NCBI GenBank assembly: GCA_963772585.1
Contig: CAVYXV010000014.1
Span: 124,001 to 188,000, forward strand
DNA from: CAVVXN01 sp963772585
Lineage (GTDB): Bacteria > Planctomycetota > PLA2 > JAEUHO01
Length of the DNA: 64,000 nt
Direction of reading: 5' to 3'
Shown: one piece after another, positions 9,432 to 18,371 of the stretch
How the letters are laid out: each line of letters opens with the position of its first letter
Numbering within the stretch: the stretch's first letter is position 1
Notes under the pieces: generated by a model
Databases searched by the model: none
What the model was told of the DNA's origin: nothing
Seen by the model: the letters and a program-made list of their open reading frames with translations, nothing else
Position numbers and translations under genes: made by a program

Positions 9432-9634
9432 CCCCGTCGTACGGTGTCAGGATCGGAACGGACGGTTTCTCGCTGCGCGGCGCGGTGCCGATGGGGCCCG
9501 CGCCGCGCACTCGTGGTTCTCGGGGGGCCCGCGCCCTCCTCGCCGGGGGCGGGCGCTCTACCGGACGACCGGCGCGACGGCGGGACGAGCGGTCGCCGTC
9601 GTCGGCGGCCCATACCATCCTTCCCACGGCCCTC

Positions 9635-10260
9635 ATGCACCTCGAAGCGCCCCCGATCCGGACGACCGTCCTCGACGGCGAGCGTACCTGCTGGGTGGAG
9701 CCGCGCGTGGGCCGGCGGCTCCTCCTCTTCCTCGACGGCGAGCTCTACGTCGAGCGCGTCGGGGCGCTGGCCCTCGTCGAGGCGGAGCGGAGCGCGGGGC
9801 GCCTCACGGACACCGCCTGCGCCTTCGTCTCCCACGGCGGACCCGAGACTCGACACGTCGACTACGCCTGTCGCCCGGCCTACGCCCGGTTCCTGATCGA
9901 CGAGGTGCTTGCGGCGCTCGGCCTCGGCGACGACGCCCCGCCGCCGATCCTCGTCGGCCTCAGCCTGAGCGGCCTCGCCGCGGCGTTCGCCACCCTCTCC
10001 CATCCCGACGTGTTCCCGTTCGCCGTCTGCGAGTCCCCCTCGGCGTGGGCTCGGCCGAGGCGGAGCAGGGCGTCGAGCACCCGCCGTCCGGCATGCGCCA
10101 GGACATCGGCCAACGCGAGAGCGTCACCCGCCTGGCCGACCCGCTGCGCCGGCACGGCATCCCGACGCGCTTCTCCGTCTTCGAGGGTGCCCACGACCCC
10201 GCCTGCTGGGCCGCCGAACTCCCCGCGGCGCTGGCTTGGATCACGGCCACGGGAGGCTGA
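9635..10260 (+). pseudogene. Esterase of the enterochelin-esterase-like family, internal deletion with frame change
   Basis: The first ~135 codons read in frame and include the nucleophile elbow VGLSLSGLA and the strand FAVCESPSAW. The frame then changes at about 10046-10055: the next frame continues with VGSAEAEQGVEHPPSG and the late histidine in FEGAHDPACW. In the family a substrate-pocket segment of roughly 30 residues separates these blocks; here they are fused around TCGGCGTGGG. This looks like a deletion that removed the segment and shifted the frame. The catalytic fold would be broken. A collapsed repeat in the assembly is an alternative. Confidence 0.65.
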
Positions 10261-10326
10261 GGCTTCTCGCGGTCCGCCGCCTCGCCATCCCCTCGCCGGC
10301 GCCGTCGGCGGCGTGGCGCCAGGGCC

Positions 10327-11517
10327 TCACTTCCAGGTGGCGTTGATGTCGGTCAGGGGCCGCTGCGCCGGCCCTTCCGCGGCCTCCTCCCCGGACAGGA
10401 AGGACTCGGTGCAGTCGACGAGGCGCACCCCGGAGGGGGGGACGTCGAAGGACGGGGCCAGGCGAGGGACCATCCTCTCGAAGCGGCAGTCCACCCAGAT
10501 CTGGGCGTTGCGGGAGTCGTTGCCGAAGACGCTACGGAACGGACCGACGACGACGCATCGCTCCATCCGCGCGAGCAGCATCCCGCGGACGTCGAAGAGG
10601 TTGCCGAAACCGGGGGCCTTGCCGTAACACGCTTCGAAGCGGCAGTCGGTCGCGTAGAAGGCCCCCACGCTTCCGCTCAGCATCACCGAACCTCCCGCAC
10701 CCATGTCGAAGCCGATCACGCGGCATCGATCGAGCCGGAGGGTGTACGGACCTTGCCGCATGGCCTCGAGGTAGTTGTCGTTGCAGTCCAGGGTCAGGTT
10801 CCGGAAGGTGAGGCTCTGGACCTCGTCCCTCATGCGCAACTCCGAGAGGAGGACGAGGACCGTCTCGTCCATCCCGGCGCCGTCCACCAGCAGGTCCTTC
10901 GGGAACGGGTGCCGGGACTCGAACCAGGTGTTCGACACCTCGAACATGCCGGGCGGGTAGCGGATCGTGTCCCCGTCGGAGAGCGCACTCGTCGCCGCGA
11001 ATCCGGGCCCGTCCACCACGTAGCCCTGGCTCTTCCGGGCGAAGTGCTCCCCGAAGCGCTCCGGCGAAGACAGGAGCTCCCAGGGCGGCACCCACTGGTC
11101 GTGGAGCGTTCGCATCATCGCCATCGTTCCGCCACGAGCGGCGTCCGCCATGAGGGTGCGCTCGCGCTCCCGGTCGGCCTCGCGCTGCTGTCGCTCCTTC
11201 TCCATCTGGGCGCGAGCGATCCGTTCGGCGTTCGCCTCCATGTCCCGGGCCTGCGCGCGGACGGCCGCCGTCCGGCGGGCCAACTCCGACGGCTCCGGCG
11301 GCGAGTCGCCGGCCGCCCCCTCCGCGGGTGCGGGGGCGGCGGGCGAGGGGGCCGGCGTGCCGCGGAGCGACGTCTCCGGGGAAGTCGCCCCGTCGTCGTG
11401 TCGCGTCACGGAGTGGTTCTCGCGGGGCGTGGGCGACGCCGCCCCGCGGCCGATCGCGAATCCCACGATCCCGGCGGCTGCGACCGGAAAGACGATCAGC
11501 CAGGGTTTCCCGTGCAT
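10327..11517 (-). CDS. Membrane-anchored right-handed beta-helix protein
   Basis: 396 residues. Start chosen at ATG 11517 because GAGGTG lies 5-10 nt upstream and the hydrophobic N-terminus (residues 5-22) then sits correctly as a signal anchor. Residues ~25-75 are Pro/Ala-rich, followed by a charged coiled coil (about 75-125, rich in Arg, Glu, Gln). The C-terminal ~240 residues have the short repeating strands of a pectate-lyase-like beta-helix (LTFRNLTLDCNDN, FYATDCRFEACYG, IWVDCRFERM). No catalytic residues can be assigned. Function unknown; probably an envelope protein. An R2-R1 repeat pair lies directly upstream. Confidence 0.7.
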   Translation of the reverse strand: MHGKPWLIVFPVAAAGIVGFAIGRGAASPTPRENHSVTRHDDGATSPETSLRGTPAPSPAAPAPAEGAAGDSPPEPSELARRTAAVRAQARDMEANAERIARAQMEKERQQREADRERERTLMADAARGGTMAMMRTLHDQWVPPWELLSSPERFGEHFARKSQGYVVDGPGFAATSALSDGDTIRYPPGMFEVSNTWFESRHPFPKDLLVDGAGMDETVLVLLSELRMRDEVQSLTFRNLTLDCNDNYLEAMRQGPYTLRLDRCRVIGFDMGAGGSVMLSGSVGAFYATDCRFEACYGKAPGFGNLFDVRGMLLARMERCVVVGPFRSVFGNDSRNAQIWVDCRFERMVPRLAPSFDVPPSGVRLVDCTESFLSGEEAAEGPAQRPLTDINATWK

Positions 11518-11529
11518 GGGCGCACCTCG

Positions 11530-11686
11530 TTCACGTATCCAGGCCCGCATTGTCCAGGAACGGGCGTCGAATTGCGCGGCCCTCGGGTCCGGAGGGCGAT
11601 TGCCGTCAGGATTGCGGGACCGCCGGGCGGGGGGGACCCCGCCCGGCGATTGGGTCGAACCCATCTCGCGCCCGATGCCTGCGTCG
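11530..11686 (-). repeat. Dispersed repeat R2, copy C (inverted)
   Basis: Reverse complement of the R2 sequence seen at 1587-1706 and 18630-18770, with GCAGGCATCGGGCGCGAGAT and GACCCGAGGGCCGCGC as shared blocks. On the minus strand it follows R1 directly, giving a combined element of about 325 bp. Confidence 0.7.
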
Positions 11687-11855
11687 GGGCCTGGCCGGGA
11701 ACAGGGGTCGAGAGAGACGCTTCGCTTCGCGTCGGTTGTGGTCATGACGAGGGAGCGGATCCTCCAGGCCGCGCGCCAGCCACGCTGGGGAATTCGGGCC
11801 CGAGGAGGGGCCGAAGACGGCGGGAAGGCGAGCGAAGAGGGTGAGCGTTGTGACG
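11687..11855 (-). repeat. Dispersed repeat R1, copy C (inverted)
   Basis: Reverse complement of R1 copies A and B. The GGATCCGCTCCCTCGTCATG block is identical to copy A. It sits upstream of both divergent genes, so here it is in promoter territory rather than between convergent genes. Confidence 0.7.
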
Positions 11856-12050
11856 GACAGGCCCAAGGCAAGAACTCCCCGGTCGGGCTTCCGTAGCGAT
11901 GCATCGGCTCGTGCAGAGGTCTTGTCACCGGGGGACTCGCGGTGGGGGGGGGGATGCGCGGACCGTGGCCCGGACCGTCTTCCCGGGGTAGCCTCCGCCG
12001 GCAGCCGGCGCCGGTCGTCTCCCCGGCCGCCGTCGCCTTCGGGAGGCTGG

Positions 12051-13448
12051 ATGCAGCGCGTACGCAAGGGACGCCTCCTCTACGTCGTGGACAACGTGGA
12101 CGTCGGCGGCGATCCGCCTCCCGAGATCCTCCTCTGGCTCGCCCTACCCGTGGACCGGCCGGGCCAACGGGTCCGGATCGAGACGATCGATCCCGAGCCC
12201 GCGGACATCGTGGAGGACCTGCTCTCGGGAAACCGCATCGCTCTCTGGCGGAGGACGGACGTTCGGAGCGGGGAAGTGGTTCGCTTCGCCGTCGACTTCG
12301 AGATCGCCGTGTCGACGGTCCACTCGGCGGTCGATCCCCACGCCATCGAGCCGTACGACCGGACGTCGGAGGGCTATCGCCGCTACACGGCTTCGGAGGA
12401 CTACGTCGCGGTGACGCCGGAGATCTCCGCGAAAGCCGTCGAAATCGCCGACGGGGAGCCGAACCCGTGGCGCGCGGCCCGGCGCCTGTTCGACTGGACG
12501 GTGGCGGAGATGTCCTACGAGTACCCGGCGATGGAGGACCGCGGCAGCGCCCGCTCCTTCGCGAAGCGGAAGGGAGACTGCGGCGAGTTCAGCGCCGTGT
12601 TCATCGCGCTGTGCCGGGCGCTGGGCATCCCGGCGAGGATGGTGGTCGCGAATTGGTTCCACGGCGGCGGCCACGCGTGGGCGGAGTTCTTCGTGCCGCC
12701 CTACGGCTGGATTCCCGCCGACACCTCCATGGCGCAGGATCTCGTGCCCGGCACGCTCCTCCTCGGCAGCGAGACGGACAACGACGCGTTCCTCGCATCC
12801 ATCGGCATCACGGACCGGGATCCCTCCTGGCTCTTCGGGAACCTGTATCCCCATCGGATCGTCGTGAGCGTGGGCAACGACCTGGACGTCGTCTCCAGGC
12901 GGACCGGCCTCGCGCGCCGATTCCGATTCCTCCAGCCGGGAGGACACGCGTCCTGGCCCGAGTCGATCGAGATGCACGGCGTGGGCGAGCACGCCGCCCA
13001 CACCGAGATCTACCTCTTCGACGAGGAACGGGACGACGAAGCCGCGCTCCGCCGCGAGATGCAGAAGAAGCTCGCGACCGCCTACTTCGCAGCCGGCGAC
13101 CACGCGCGCGCCGAGCCCGGCCTCGAGCTGGTCGTCGCGGAGAAACCCGACGACGCCATCGCGTGGCTCCACCTCGGGCAGATCCGCGCGAATCGCGGCG
13201 ACTTCGAGCGTGCGGACGAGGCGTACCGGGCCAGCATCGCGGGGAGGGCGGGCAGCATGAAGCCGGTGATCGAGGCCTGGGCCCGCATCTTCCTCGGGAA
13301 TGCCCTCGACGCCCGGGGGCGACGGGAGGAAGCCGCGGTCCAGTACCGGAAGGCGATCGAGTCGGGCATCGACTACCAGGGCTCGGGCGCCGCGGCCCGC
13401 GGGTACCTCGACCGACCCTTCGACCCCGAACGGAGCGACGCCTCGTGA
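12051..13448 (+). CDS. Transglutaminase-like protein with C-terminal TPR repeats
   Basis: 465 residues. The ATG at 12051 follows GGGAGG, so the longer upstream frame is rejected. Residues ~1-110 form a beta-rich N-terminal domain. The transglutaminase-like core has the triad in order: cysteine in KGDCGEFSAVF, histidine in GGGHAWAEFF and aspartate in IPADTSM. The last ~120 residues contain two or three TPR helices (AWLHLGQIRANRGDFERADEAY). Bacterial members are often peptidases or peptide-modifying enzymes. No signal peptide is obvious. It overlaps the following HAD gene by 4 nt, so the two are co-translated. Confidence 0.8.
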   Translation: MQRVRKGRLLYVVDNVDVGGDPPPEILLWLALPVDRPGQRVRIETIDPEPADIVEDLLSGNRIALWRRTDVRSGEVVRFAVDFEIAVSTVHSAVDPHAIEPYDRTSEGYRRYTASEDYVAVTPEISAKAVEIADGEPNPWRAARRLFDWTVAEMSYEYPAMEDRGSARSFAKRKGDCGEFSAVFIALCRALGIPARMVVANWFHGGGHAWAEFFVPPYGWIPADTSMAQDLVPGTLLLGSETDNDAFLASIGITDRDPSWLFGNLYPHRIVVSVGNDLDVVSRRTGLARRFRFLQPGGHASWPESIEMHGVGEHAAHTEIYLFDEERDDEAALRREMQKKLATAYFAAGDHARAEPGLELVVAEKPDDAIAWLHLGQIRANRGDFERADEAYRASIAGRAGSMKPVIEAWARIFLGNALDARGRREEAAVQYRKAIESGIDYQGSGAAARGYLDRPFDPERSDAS

Positions 13449-14104
13449 CGGGCGGCCGGGTCGACCTCGTCCTCTTCGACTGCGACGGCGTGTTGGTCGA
13501 CAGCGAGCAGATCGCGCTCGCCGTGGACGCCGTCGTGCTCGCCGAGATGGGGTGGCGGCTCTCCGAAGCCGAGATCGCGGAGCGTTTCCTCGGTCGATCG
13601 GCGGATGCGATGCGCGAGGCGCTGGAGGAGCATCTGGGGCGGGCGCTCCCGCCGGACTGGGACGCGCCCTTCGACGAGCGGTACCGGACGGCGTTCGCGG
13701 ACGGCCTGAAGCCCGTGGACGGGATCCTCGAGGCGCTGGACGCGATCGACCTGCCCACCTGCGTCGCCTCGAGCGGGAGCCACGCGAAGATGCGCTTCAC
13801 CCTCGGTCTGACGGGTCTCTACGACCGCTTCGCCGGCCGCATCTTCAGCGCCGAAGACGTCGCCCGCGCCAAGCCCGCGCCCGATCTCTTCCTCCACGCC
13901 GCCCGCACGCTGGGCGCCGACCCTGCGCGCTGCGTCGTGGTCGAGGACAGCCCGTCGGGCGTGGAGGCCGCCCGGGCCGCCGGGATGCGCGCCCTGGGCT
14001 ACGCGGGCGGCCTCGTGCCCCCGGCCCGGCTCGAGGCCGCCGGGGCCGACGTCTTCGCCGACATGCGGGGCCTTCCCTCGCTCCTCTCCCGCGCCGGCCG
14101 CTGA
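13445..14104 (+). CDS. HAD-superfamily phosphatase (beta-phosphoglucomutase-like subfamily)
   Basis: 219 residues starting at GTG 13445, which overlaps the upstream stop (GTGA). HAD motif I is FDCDGVLVDSE, motif II is CVASSGS, motif III uses the lysine of ARAKPAPDLF, and motif IV is VVEDSPSGVEAA. The cap is the small helical type I cap seen in phosphoglycolate phosphatases and beta-phosphoglucomutases. The hydrolysed sugar phosphate cannot be told from sequence. An R1 repeat follows the stop codon at once. Confidence 0.88.
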   Translation: MTGGRVDLVLFDCDGVLVDSEQIALAVDAVVLAEMGWRLSEAEIAERFLGRSADAMREALEEHLGRALPPDWDAPFDERYRTAFADGLKPVDGILEALDAIDLPTCVASSGSHAKMRFTLGLTGLYDRFAGRIFSAEDVARAKPAPDLFLHAARTLGADPARCVVVEDSPSGVEAARAAGMRALGYAGGLVPPARLEAAGADVFADMRGLPSLLSRAGR

Positions 14105-14290
14105 GGACCCGTCCGTAGAGGACTGTCGCCCTTCCCACCCGCCTTCCCGCCGTCTGCGGCCCTTCCTCGGTCGCGAATTCCTCGGCGTTGCTGGCGCTTG
14201 GCCTGAAGGATCCGCTCCCTCATCAGGACCCCATCCGACGCGAATGCGAGCGTCCTTCCCAACGCCTGTTTCCGGCCAGGCCCCGAGCCG
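14105..14290 (+). repeat. Dispersed repeat R1, copy B
   Basis: Begins one base after a stop codon and runs almost to the end of the convergent TPR gene. It is nearly collinear with copy A, including CCCTTCCTCGGTCGCGAATT. Placement between convergent gene ends could suit a transcription-stop or processing role. Confidence 0.75.
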
Positions 14291-14308
14291 GCGCGCGATC
14301 GGATTTGG

Positions 14309-15178
14309 CTATCGAAGTTGTCCTCGCGACTCCAGGAAGCTCCGCGTCGTCCGATAGGCCTGTTCCAGCTCCGGGTCGTGGCCACCCAGCGCGAAGTAGC
14401 GCTCGTAGTGCTCCATGGCCTTCTTCACGCGCTCCTGGTCCTGGTAGTCGTGGCTCATGGTGTGGCAGAGGATCGCGAGGTTCTTGTGGGCGTCGAGGAA
14501 GTTGTCGTCGCGCTTCAGGGCCTCCTCATAGGCGTCGATGGCCTCGTCCTCGTCGCCCTTCTTCTCCAGGACCAGAGCCAGGAGGAAGGGGCCCATCGGG
14601 TGCTTCGGGCGTGCCTTCTTCAGCCGCTTCGCGACCCGCTCCGCGCGACCCTCGTCTTCCGCCTGCAGGTAGGCCTCCACGAGTGCCCGCGCCGCCATGA
14701 CATCGTCCTTCGCGGCATGGTTCGCCTTGACCAGAACGTCGATGGCCTTCTTCGTCCGCCCGAGGGCCAGGTAGGCCTCCCCCTGGACGCGGAGGGCATC
14801 GACGTCCTTCGGCGCCGCTTCGAGCGTCTTCTCCAATCGTGCCAGGGCGTCCTCGCCCTTTCCCTGGATCACGAGGGACCGCGCCAGCCCGACCTGCGCC
14901 GGCACGGCGTCGGGGCGCCTCTCGAGCACGGCCTGGAACGCCGTTTCGGCCGCGGCGGCGTCGCCGAGGACCAGCTCGCACTCGCCGAGCAGGTACTGGG
15001 CCTTCGCGTGGTCGGCGTCCGTGTCGGGCACCGCGCGAGCCGCCTCGGCCGCCTCCTTCCACCGCCCGGCCTCGAAGGCCTTCACGGCGGCGTCGAGGCC
15101 GCCGTCCGCCGCCACGGCGGCGGCGACGACGCCGGCGAGCAACACGGAGGGCAGGAGGGTCGCGATCGAACGTCTCAT
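14309..15178 (-). CDS. Periplasmic TPR protein, third gene of the sigma-factor operon
   Basis: 289 residues. The N-terminus MRRSIATLLPSVLLAGVVAA is a signal peptide. The rest is a run of about seven TPR helices pairs, e.g. AKAQYLLGECELVLGDAAAAE and PVAQVGLARS-like units, ending in a short charged tail. The ATG overlaps the stop of the preceding gene (ATGA), so it is translated with the sigma factor and its membrane partner. TPR proteins usually act as assembly scaffolds; here it may present a periplasmic partner to the membrane protein. No enzymatic motif. Confidence 0.8.
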   Translation of the reverse strand: MRRSIATLLPSVLLAGVVAAAVAADGGLDAAVKAFEAGRWKEAAEAARAVPDTDADHAKAQYLLGECELVLGDAAAAETAFQAVLERRPDAVPAQVGLARSLVIQGKGEDALARLEKTLEAAPKDVDALRVQGEAYLALGRTKKAIDVLVKANHAAKDDVMAARALVEAYLQAEDEGRAERVAKRLKKARPKHPMGPFLLALVLEKKGDEDEAIDAYEEALKRDDNFLDAHKNLAILCHTMSHDYQDQERVKKAMEHYERYFALGGHDPELEQAYRTTRSFLESRGQLR

Positions 15179-16290
15179 CGGGCAGTCTCCACGAGTTCGG
15201 GCACGCGACCGCGCTCGCGAACGCGAGCGGCGATCGACCGGAAGTCCTGTGCGAAAGGGGAGCCCTCGAAGCGCGTCGCGGCGTCTTCGAGGATCCGAAG
15301 CGGCGCGTCGGCATCGCGCGCCGCGGCGAGTCGCTCCGAGGCCGAACGGGCGACACCCGCCTCCAGCGCCTGCACGACGGCCAACCAGCGCGGCTCCACG
15401 AGCGCCTTCGAACGGGCCGCCTCCAACGCCCGCCACGCCTCGCCGTACGCTCCGGCGTCCAGTCGACTCCGCGCCGCGGCGAGGTCGTCCAGCCACTCCC
15501 CGAAGCGCGTCCAGTCCGCCGTCGGCGTGCGCGGTTCGTCCTTTTGCAGCTCTGCCGCGAAGTCCGGCGCCTCGCGATAGCCGTCCATCCGCGCCAGCAC
15601 CCGGCCGCCCGGCGTCTCGCTCGCGAAGCGAGGCCAGCCCTGTCGCAGGATCTCGCCCAACTCGTCCGGCGATCGGCCCGAGAGCTCCTCGCGGAAGGGG
15701 ACGTACGCGGCGAGGAGCGCCTGGACGTCGGGGTCGGCGAAGGTCACCTGTTCCATCCGCCGACAGATGGGGCAGACCCGGAGCGCCTGGTAGTGGAGCA
15801 CGGGGCGCCCCGTCCACCGGGCCAGCATCCGAGCCTCGCTCTCGTCGGAGAGCCAGCGCACCGTCCCGTCGGCGGTCGGGCGATAGGACGCGAGCGTCAG
15901 GGGAACGTCGCGCAACGCCTCCTGCACGGTCGGAGCGGCGGGCGGTTCGAGCGGGATCGCGGCGAGCCGCACCGTCTCGGTCGCCGACGTCCGGGGAACG
16001 AGGAGGAACGCGAGCGCGCCCAGGGCCGCGACGAGGACGGCGGCGGCGACGCGGACGTAGGGGACCTGCGGGCGCGACCGGCCGGTCGGGATGGCCTCCC
16101 GACCCACGGGGCACGCCGGCGCGGCGGCGGCGAGGGGCGCCGTGCCGCGGTAGGCGACCTCGTACGCGGAGAGGCGATCCGCCTCCACGGGATCGGCGAC
16201 GACGAGCTCTTCGAGCAGGGCCGCCTCCTCGGCGGAGAGTCTTCCCTCCAGACGGTCGCGAGCGCGGTCCTCGATGGGGCGTGCGCTCAC
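15175..16290 (-). CDS. Putative anti-sigma factor: membrane protein with periplasmic thioredoxin-like domain
   Basis: 371 residues from GTG 16290, which overlaps the sigma-factor stop by 2 nt. Residues ~1-60 are a helical cytoplasmic part typical in size for an anti-sigma domain (LEGRLSAEEAALLEELVVADP). One membrane helix follows at about 80-100. The periplasmic part contains a thioredoxin-like motif, LRVCPICRRMEQVTF (CxxC), followed by DPDVQALLAAYVPFREEL as in thioredoxin-like proteins, then a helical C-terminus. The gene order sigma factor, one-span membrane protein, TPR is standard for extracytoplasmic stress systems. The CxxC suggests thiol redox sensing or a periplasmic reductase, an inference from fold and context. 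Confidence 0.65.
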   Translation of the reverse strand: MSARPIEDRARDRLEGRLSAEEAALLEELVVADPVEADRLSAYEVAYRGTAPLAAAAPACPVGREAIPTGRSRPQVPYVRVAAAVLVAALGALAFLLVPRTSATETVRLAAIPLEPPAAPTVQEALRDVPLTLASYRPTADGTVRWLSDESEARMLARWTGRPVLHYQALRVCPICRRMEQVTFADPDVQALLAAYVPFREELSGRSPDELGEILRQGWPRFASETPGGRVLARMDGYREAPDFAAELQKDEPRTPTADWTRFGEWLDDLAAARSRLDAGAYGEAWRALEAARSKALVEPRWLAVVQALEAGVARSASERLAAARDADAPLRILEDAATRFEGSPFAQDFRSIAARVRERGRVPELVETAR

Positions 16291-16868
16291 GACGCATCCG
16301 ATCCGACGTCGGTCGCGAGAGGAGCCAGTCGTTCCACGAGCGCGCGCGTGGCGCGGCGGAGGCGACTCTCGACGGTCTTCACGGGCGCTCCCATCAGTTG
16401 GGCGATCTCCCGGCAATCGAGGCCCTCGAAACGATGGAGGATGAACGCCTCGCGTGCGGTGTCCGGGAGGTCGTCCACGGCGCGACGCACCTGTTCCAGC
16501 AGGCTGGCTCGGGCGTCCCGGCCCGCCACGGACCTGGCCGCCCCCGGCACTTCCGCGGCGGGCGGAGGGATGTGCGCCGAGAGGTTCGTGCGGCGCGCCC
16601 GCTTGGTGCGGAGGTTGAGATAGAGGTGATAGGCGATGCGACGGAGGTAGGCGAGCACGGATCCCCGCCCGTCGTGCCCGTCTCCCTTCCGCCAGTACGC
16701 GACGAACGTGTCCTGGAGGAGATCCTCGGCATCCGTCCGGTCACGACACAGCCGCCACAGGAACCGGAAGACCGGGTCCTTGCACGTCTCGAAGACACGC
16801 TGGAAGTCACGAGGATCCACCGTCGCCGCATCGCCCGAGGGCGGGCGCGGCCCGGGCGTCGTGCGCAC
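16287..16868 (-). CDS. ECF-type RNA polymerase sigma factor
   Basis: 193 residues. Region 2 includes FRFLWRLCRDRTDAEDLLQDTFVAYWR, with the -10-recognition helix; region 4 has LPDTAREAFILHRFEGLDCREIAQLMG and the helix-turn-helix VKTVESRLRRATRAL. The linker contains about 35 extra residues rich in Ala/Pro. A GTG start at 16868 is assumed; a GTG at the VDPRDFQ codon is a possible alternative. The downstream overlapping gene is the expected membrane anti-sigma partner. Target promoters cannot be read from the window. Confidence 0.88.
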   Translation of the reverse strand: MRTTPGPRPPSGDAATVDPRDFQRVFETCKDPVFRFLWRLCRDRTDAEDLLQDTFVAYWRKGDGHDGRGSVLAYLRRIAYHLYLNLRTKRARRTNLSAHIPPPAAEVPGAARSVAGRDARASLLEQVRRAVDDLPDTAREAFILHRFEGLDCREIAQLMGAPVKTVESRLRRATRALVERLAPLATDVGSDAS

Positions 16869-16896
16869 GCCCGGAAACCGCGTCCCGCCCGCGGAC

Positions 16897-17130
16897 TCAG
16901 ATCCGGGCCAGGTTCGCTTCGACCTTCTCGGTCAGGTCCGCCCGGCAGAGGGCCGAGACGCGCGGTGCTTCCGTGCCGAGGGCGCGGTGCGTGTTCGCGG
17001 CTTTCGCCAGGGGGCACATGTTGTCGCAGTCGAAGCCCTGGACCCCCGAGCAGGGGCCATCGCCGCCCGCGAGCGCGGGCACGGCGGGCAGGAGGATGGC
17101 GACGAGGGCGAGGACGAGCAGCATTCGCAT
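16897..17130 (-). CDS. Small secreted cysteine-containing protein
   Basis: 77 residues. The ATG at 17130 follows GGAG. The first ~21 residues are a signal peptide (LLVLALVAILLPAVPALA). The mature part of ~55 residues has four cysteines, CSGVQGFDCDNMCPLAKAANTHR and a later ALCRADL, and ends at a charged helix. No known family recognised. It lies upstream of the sigma-factor gene on the same strand but 28 nt away, so it could be co-transcribed with that operon. The cysteine pattern would suit disulfide formation or metal binding outside the cytoplasm. Confidence 0.6.
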   Translation of the reverse strand: MRMLLVLALVAILLPAVPALAGGDGPCSGVQGFDCDNMCPLAKAANTHRALGTEAPRVSALCRADLTEKVEANLARI

Positions 17131-17455
17131 GGGTGGTCTCCGGGTTGAACCGTCCACCCCCTTGACAACGCGAGTCGGCCGATTCCTCCGTCCCGATCCC
17201 GAGGCGCGGGCCACGCGGGCCGGCCCGACTCGTTGGGGCACCGTGCCGGGACGACCGTCCTCATCCCATGCCCGGCTCGCTCCGGGTGCCGTCGAGTGCG
17301 CGACCCGGCGGTCACCCCGCCCGCGAGGACCCCGACGCAAGAAGGCCTGACGATCGCGGGGCCGATTTCCGCCGCCCTTGACGCGCACGCACCGAGGCGG
17401 GCGCGGGCGATCGGCCCCATCCCCCCCCCTCGCCGGTCGATCCGCGAGCGCCTCC
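17131..17455. other. Non-coding stretch
   Basis: No credible gene. It holds the upstream region of the small secreted protein gene and a TTGACA-like hexamer at 17162 on the plus strand that has no matching -10 or downstream gene. Confidence 0.5.
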
Positions 17456-17773
17456 CTACGGCGCCGGCGGCGCCTCCCCGCGGTTCGCGATCAGGAGGGC
17501 TCCCGCCACGAGCGCCCCCGCCGCCAGGATCGCGCTCACGGTGCCGTCCGCGCCGATCGCGTCGTCGGCCTGGACGAGCGCCGCGACGCCGAGCGCCGTG
17601 CCGGCCAGCAGCAGCATCCCTCCCACGACGCGCGTGGCCCCGATCCCGCGGCGCGCGAGCGCCGCGAAGACGCCCGCCAGCCCGAGGATCACCAGGAGGA
17701 GGACGGCGAAGGATCCGACGGCCGCTCCCGCCGCCAGCGGGGGCGCTACCACCGTCGCTCCGTGTACGTCCAT
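17456..17773 (-). CDS. Three-span membrane protein of unknown function
   Basis: 105 residues with three hydrophobic segments (about 10-38, 48-68 and 78-98), rich in Ala, Gly, Leu and Val. No conserved motif is recognised. A TACCCT box lies six nt before the ATG and there is no Shine-Dalgarno sequence, which is the pattern expected of a leaderless mRNA. It ends 325 bp from the next gene and starts 44 bp downstream of the thioredoxin gene's stop codon. Confidence 0.6.
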   Translation of the reverse strand: MDVHGATVVAPPLAAGAAVGSFAVLLLVILGLAGVFAALARRGIGATRVVGGMLLLAGTALGVAALVQADDAIGADGTVSAILAAGALVAGALLIANRGEAPPAP

Positions 17774-17779
17774 GGAGGG

Positions 17780-17785
17780 AGGGTA
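17780..17785 (-). promoter_or_regulatory. Candidate -10 box for leaderless transcription
   Basis: TACCCT on the minus strand, six nt before ATG 17773. A transcript starting ~7 nt after a -10 box would begin at the start codon. Same geometry as at 33883, 38804, 41988, 42704 and 60887. Confidence 0.45.
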
Positions 17786-17816
17786 GCGGACCCTCCCGGG
17801 GGCCACGGGAGTCCGA

Positions 17817-18371
17817 CTAGAACCGCGACAGGCGATCGAGGAAGCGGTCGGGCTCGCTCGCGCCGGCGATCCGGTCGAGCTCGTGGCCCGAGCCGTCCAC
17901 GACCACCATGGTGGGGTAGGCGTGGATGTCGTAGCGGTCGGCCACCGCGCGACCCGCCGGCGTGTCCGGATCGTAGAGCGCGGTCGGGAACGCCTGGAGG
18001 CGCGCCTGGACACGCGCGTCGGTGAGCGTCTCCCGCTTCATCTTCGAGCACCAGCCGCACCAGCTCGCGCAGAAGAAGAGGATCGACGGCTCCCCGCGCT
18101 GCCGGGCCTGCGCGACCATCTCGTCGAACGGCACGTTCACCTGGGAGAAGGCGGCGCCACCCGAATGGCCGTAGGACACGACACCGCCCGTCGAGGCGAC
18201 CGCCCGCGGTGCTGCCGTGACCCGGGGCGGCGCCGAGCGCGCGGCGACGGGCGGTGCACTCGCCGAAGGCGCGCGCCCGATCGGCGAACGCGGTCCACCG
18301 TGGCACGCGAGGGTCGCGAGCGAGGCGAAGAGGCAGACGGACAGATGGACGGACAGACGGCGAAGCGTCAT
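17817..18371 (-). CDS. Thioredoxin-fold lipoprotein (DsbD-gamma/thioredoxin_7 type)
   Basis: 184 residues. The N-terminus carries a lipobox ending in TLAC, so the mature protein is a lipoprotein of the periplasmic face. An Ala/Pro linker (about 30-65) leads to the thioredoxin domain with the redox motif CASWCGWCSKMKRET and the cis-proline loop AYPTMVVVDGSG. The WCxWC form with a following basic helix is typical of reductase-type domains such as those of DsbD. A likely role is reduction of periplasmic disulfides or cytochrome maturation. The reductant donor is not in the window. Confidence 0.8.
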   Translation of the reverse strand: MTLRRLSVHLSVCLFASLATLACHGGPRSPIGRAPSASAPPVAARSAPPRVTAAPRAVASTGGVVSYGHSGGAAFSQVNVPFDEMVAQARQRGEPSILFFCASWCGWCSKMKRETLTDARVQARLQAFPTALYDPDTPAGRAVADRYDIHAYPTMVVVDGSGHELDRIAGASEPDRFLDRLSRF

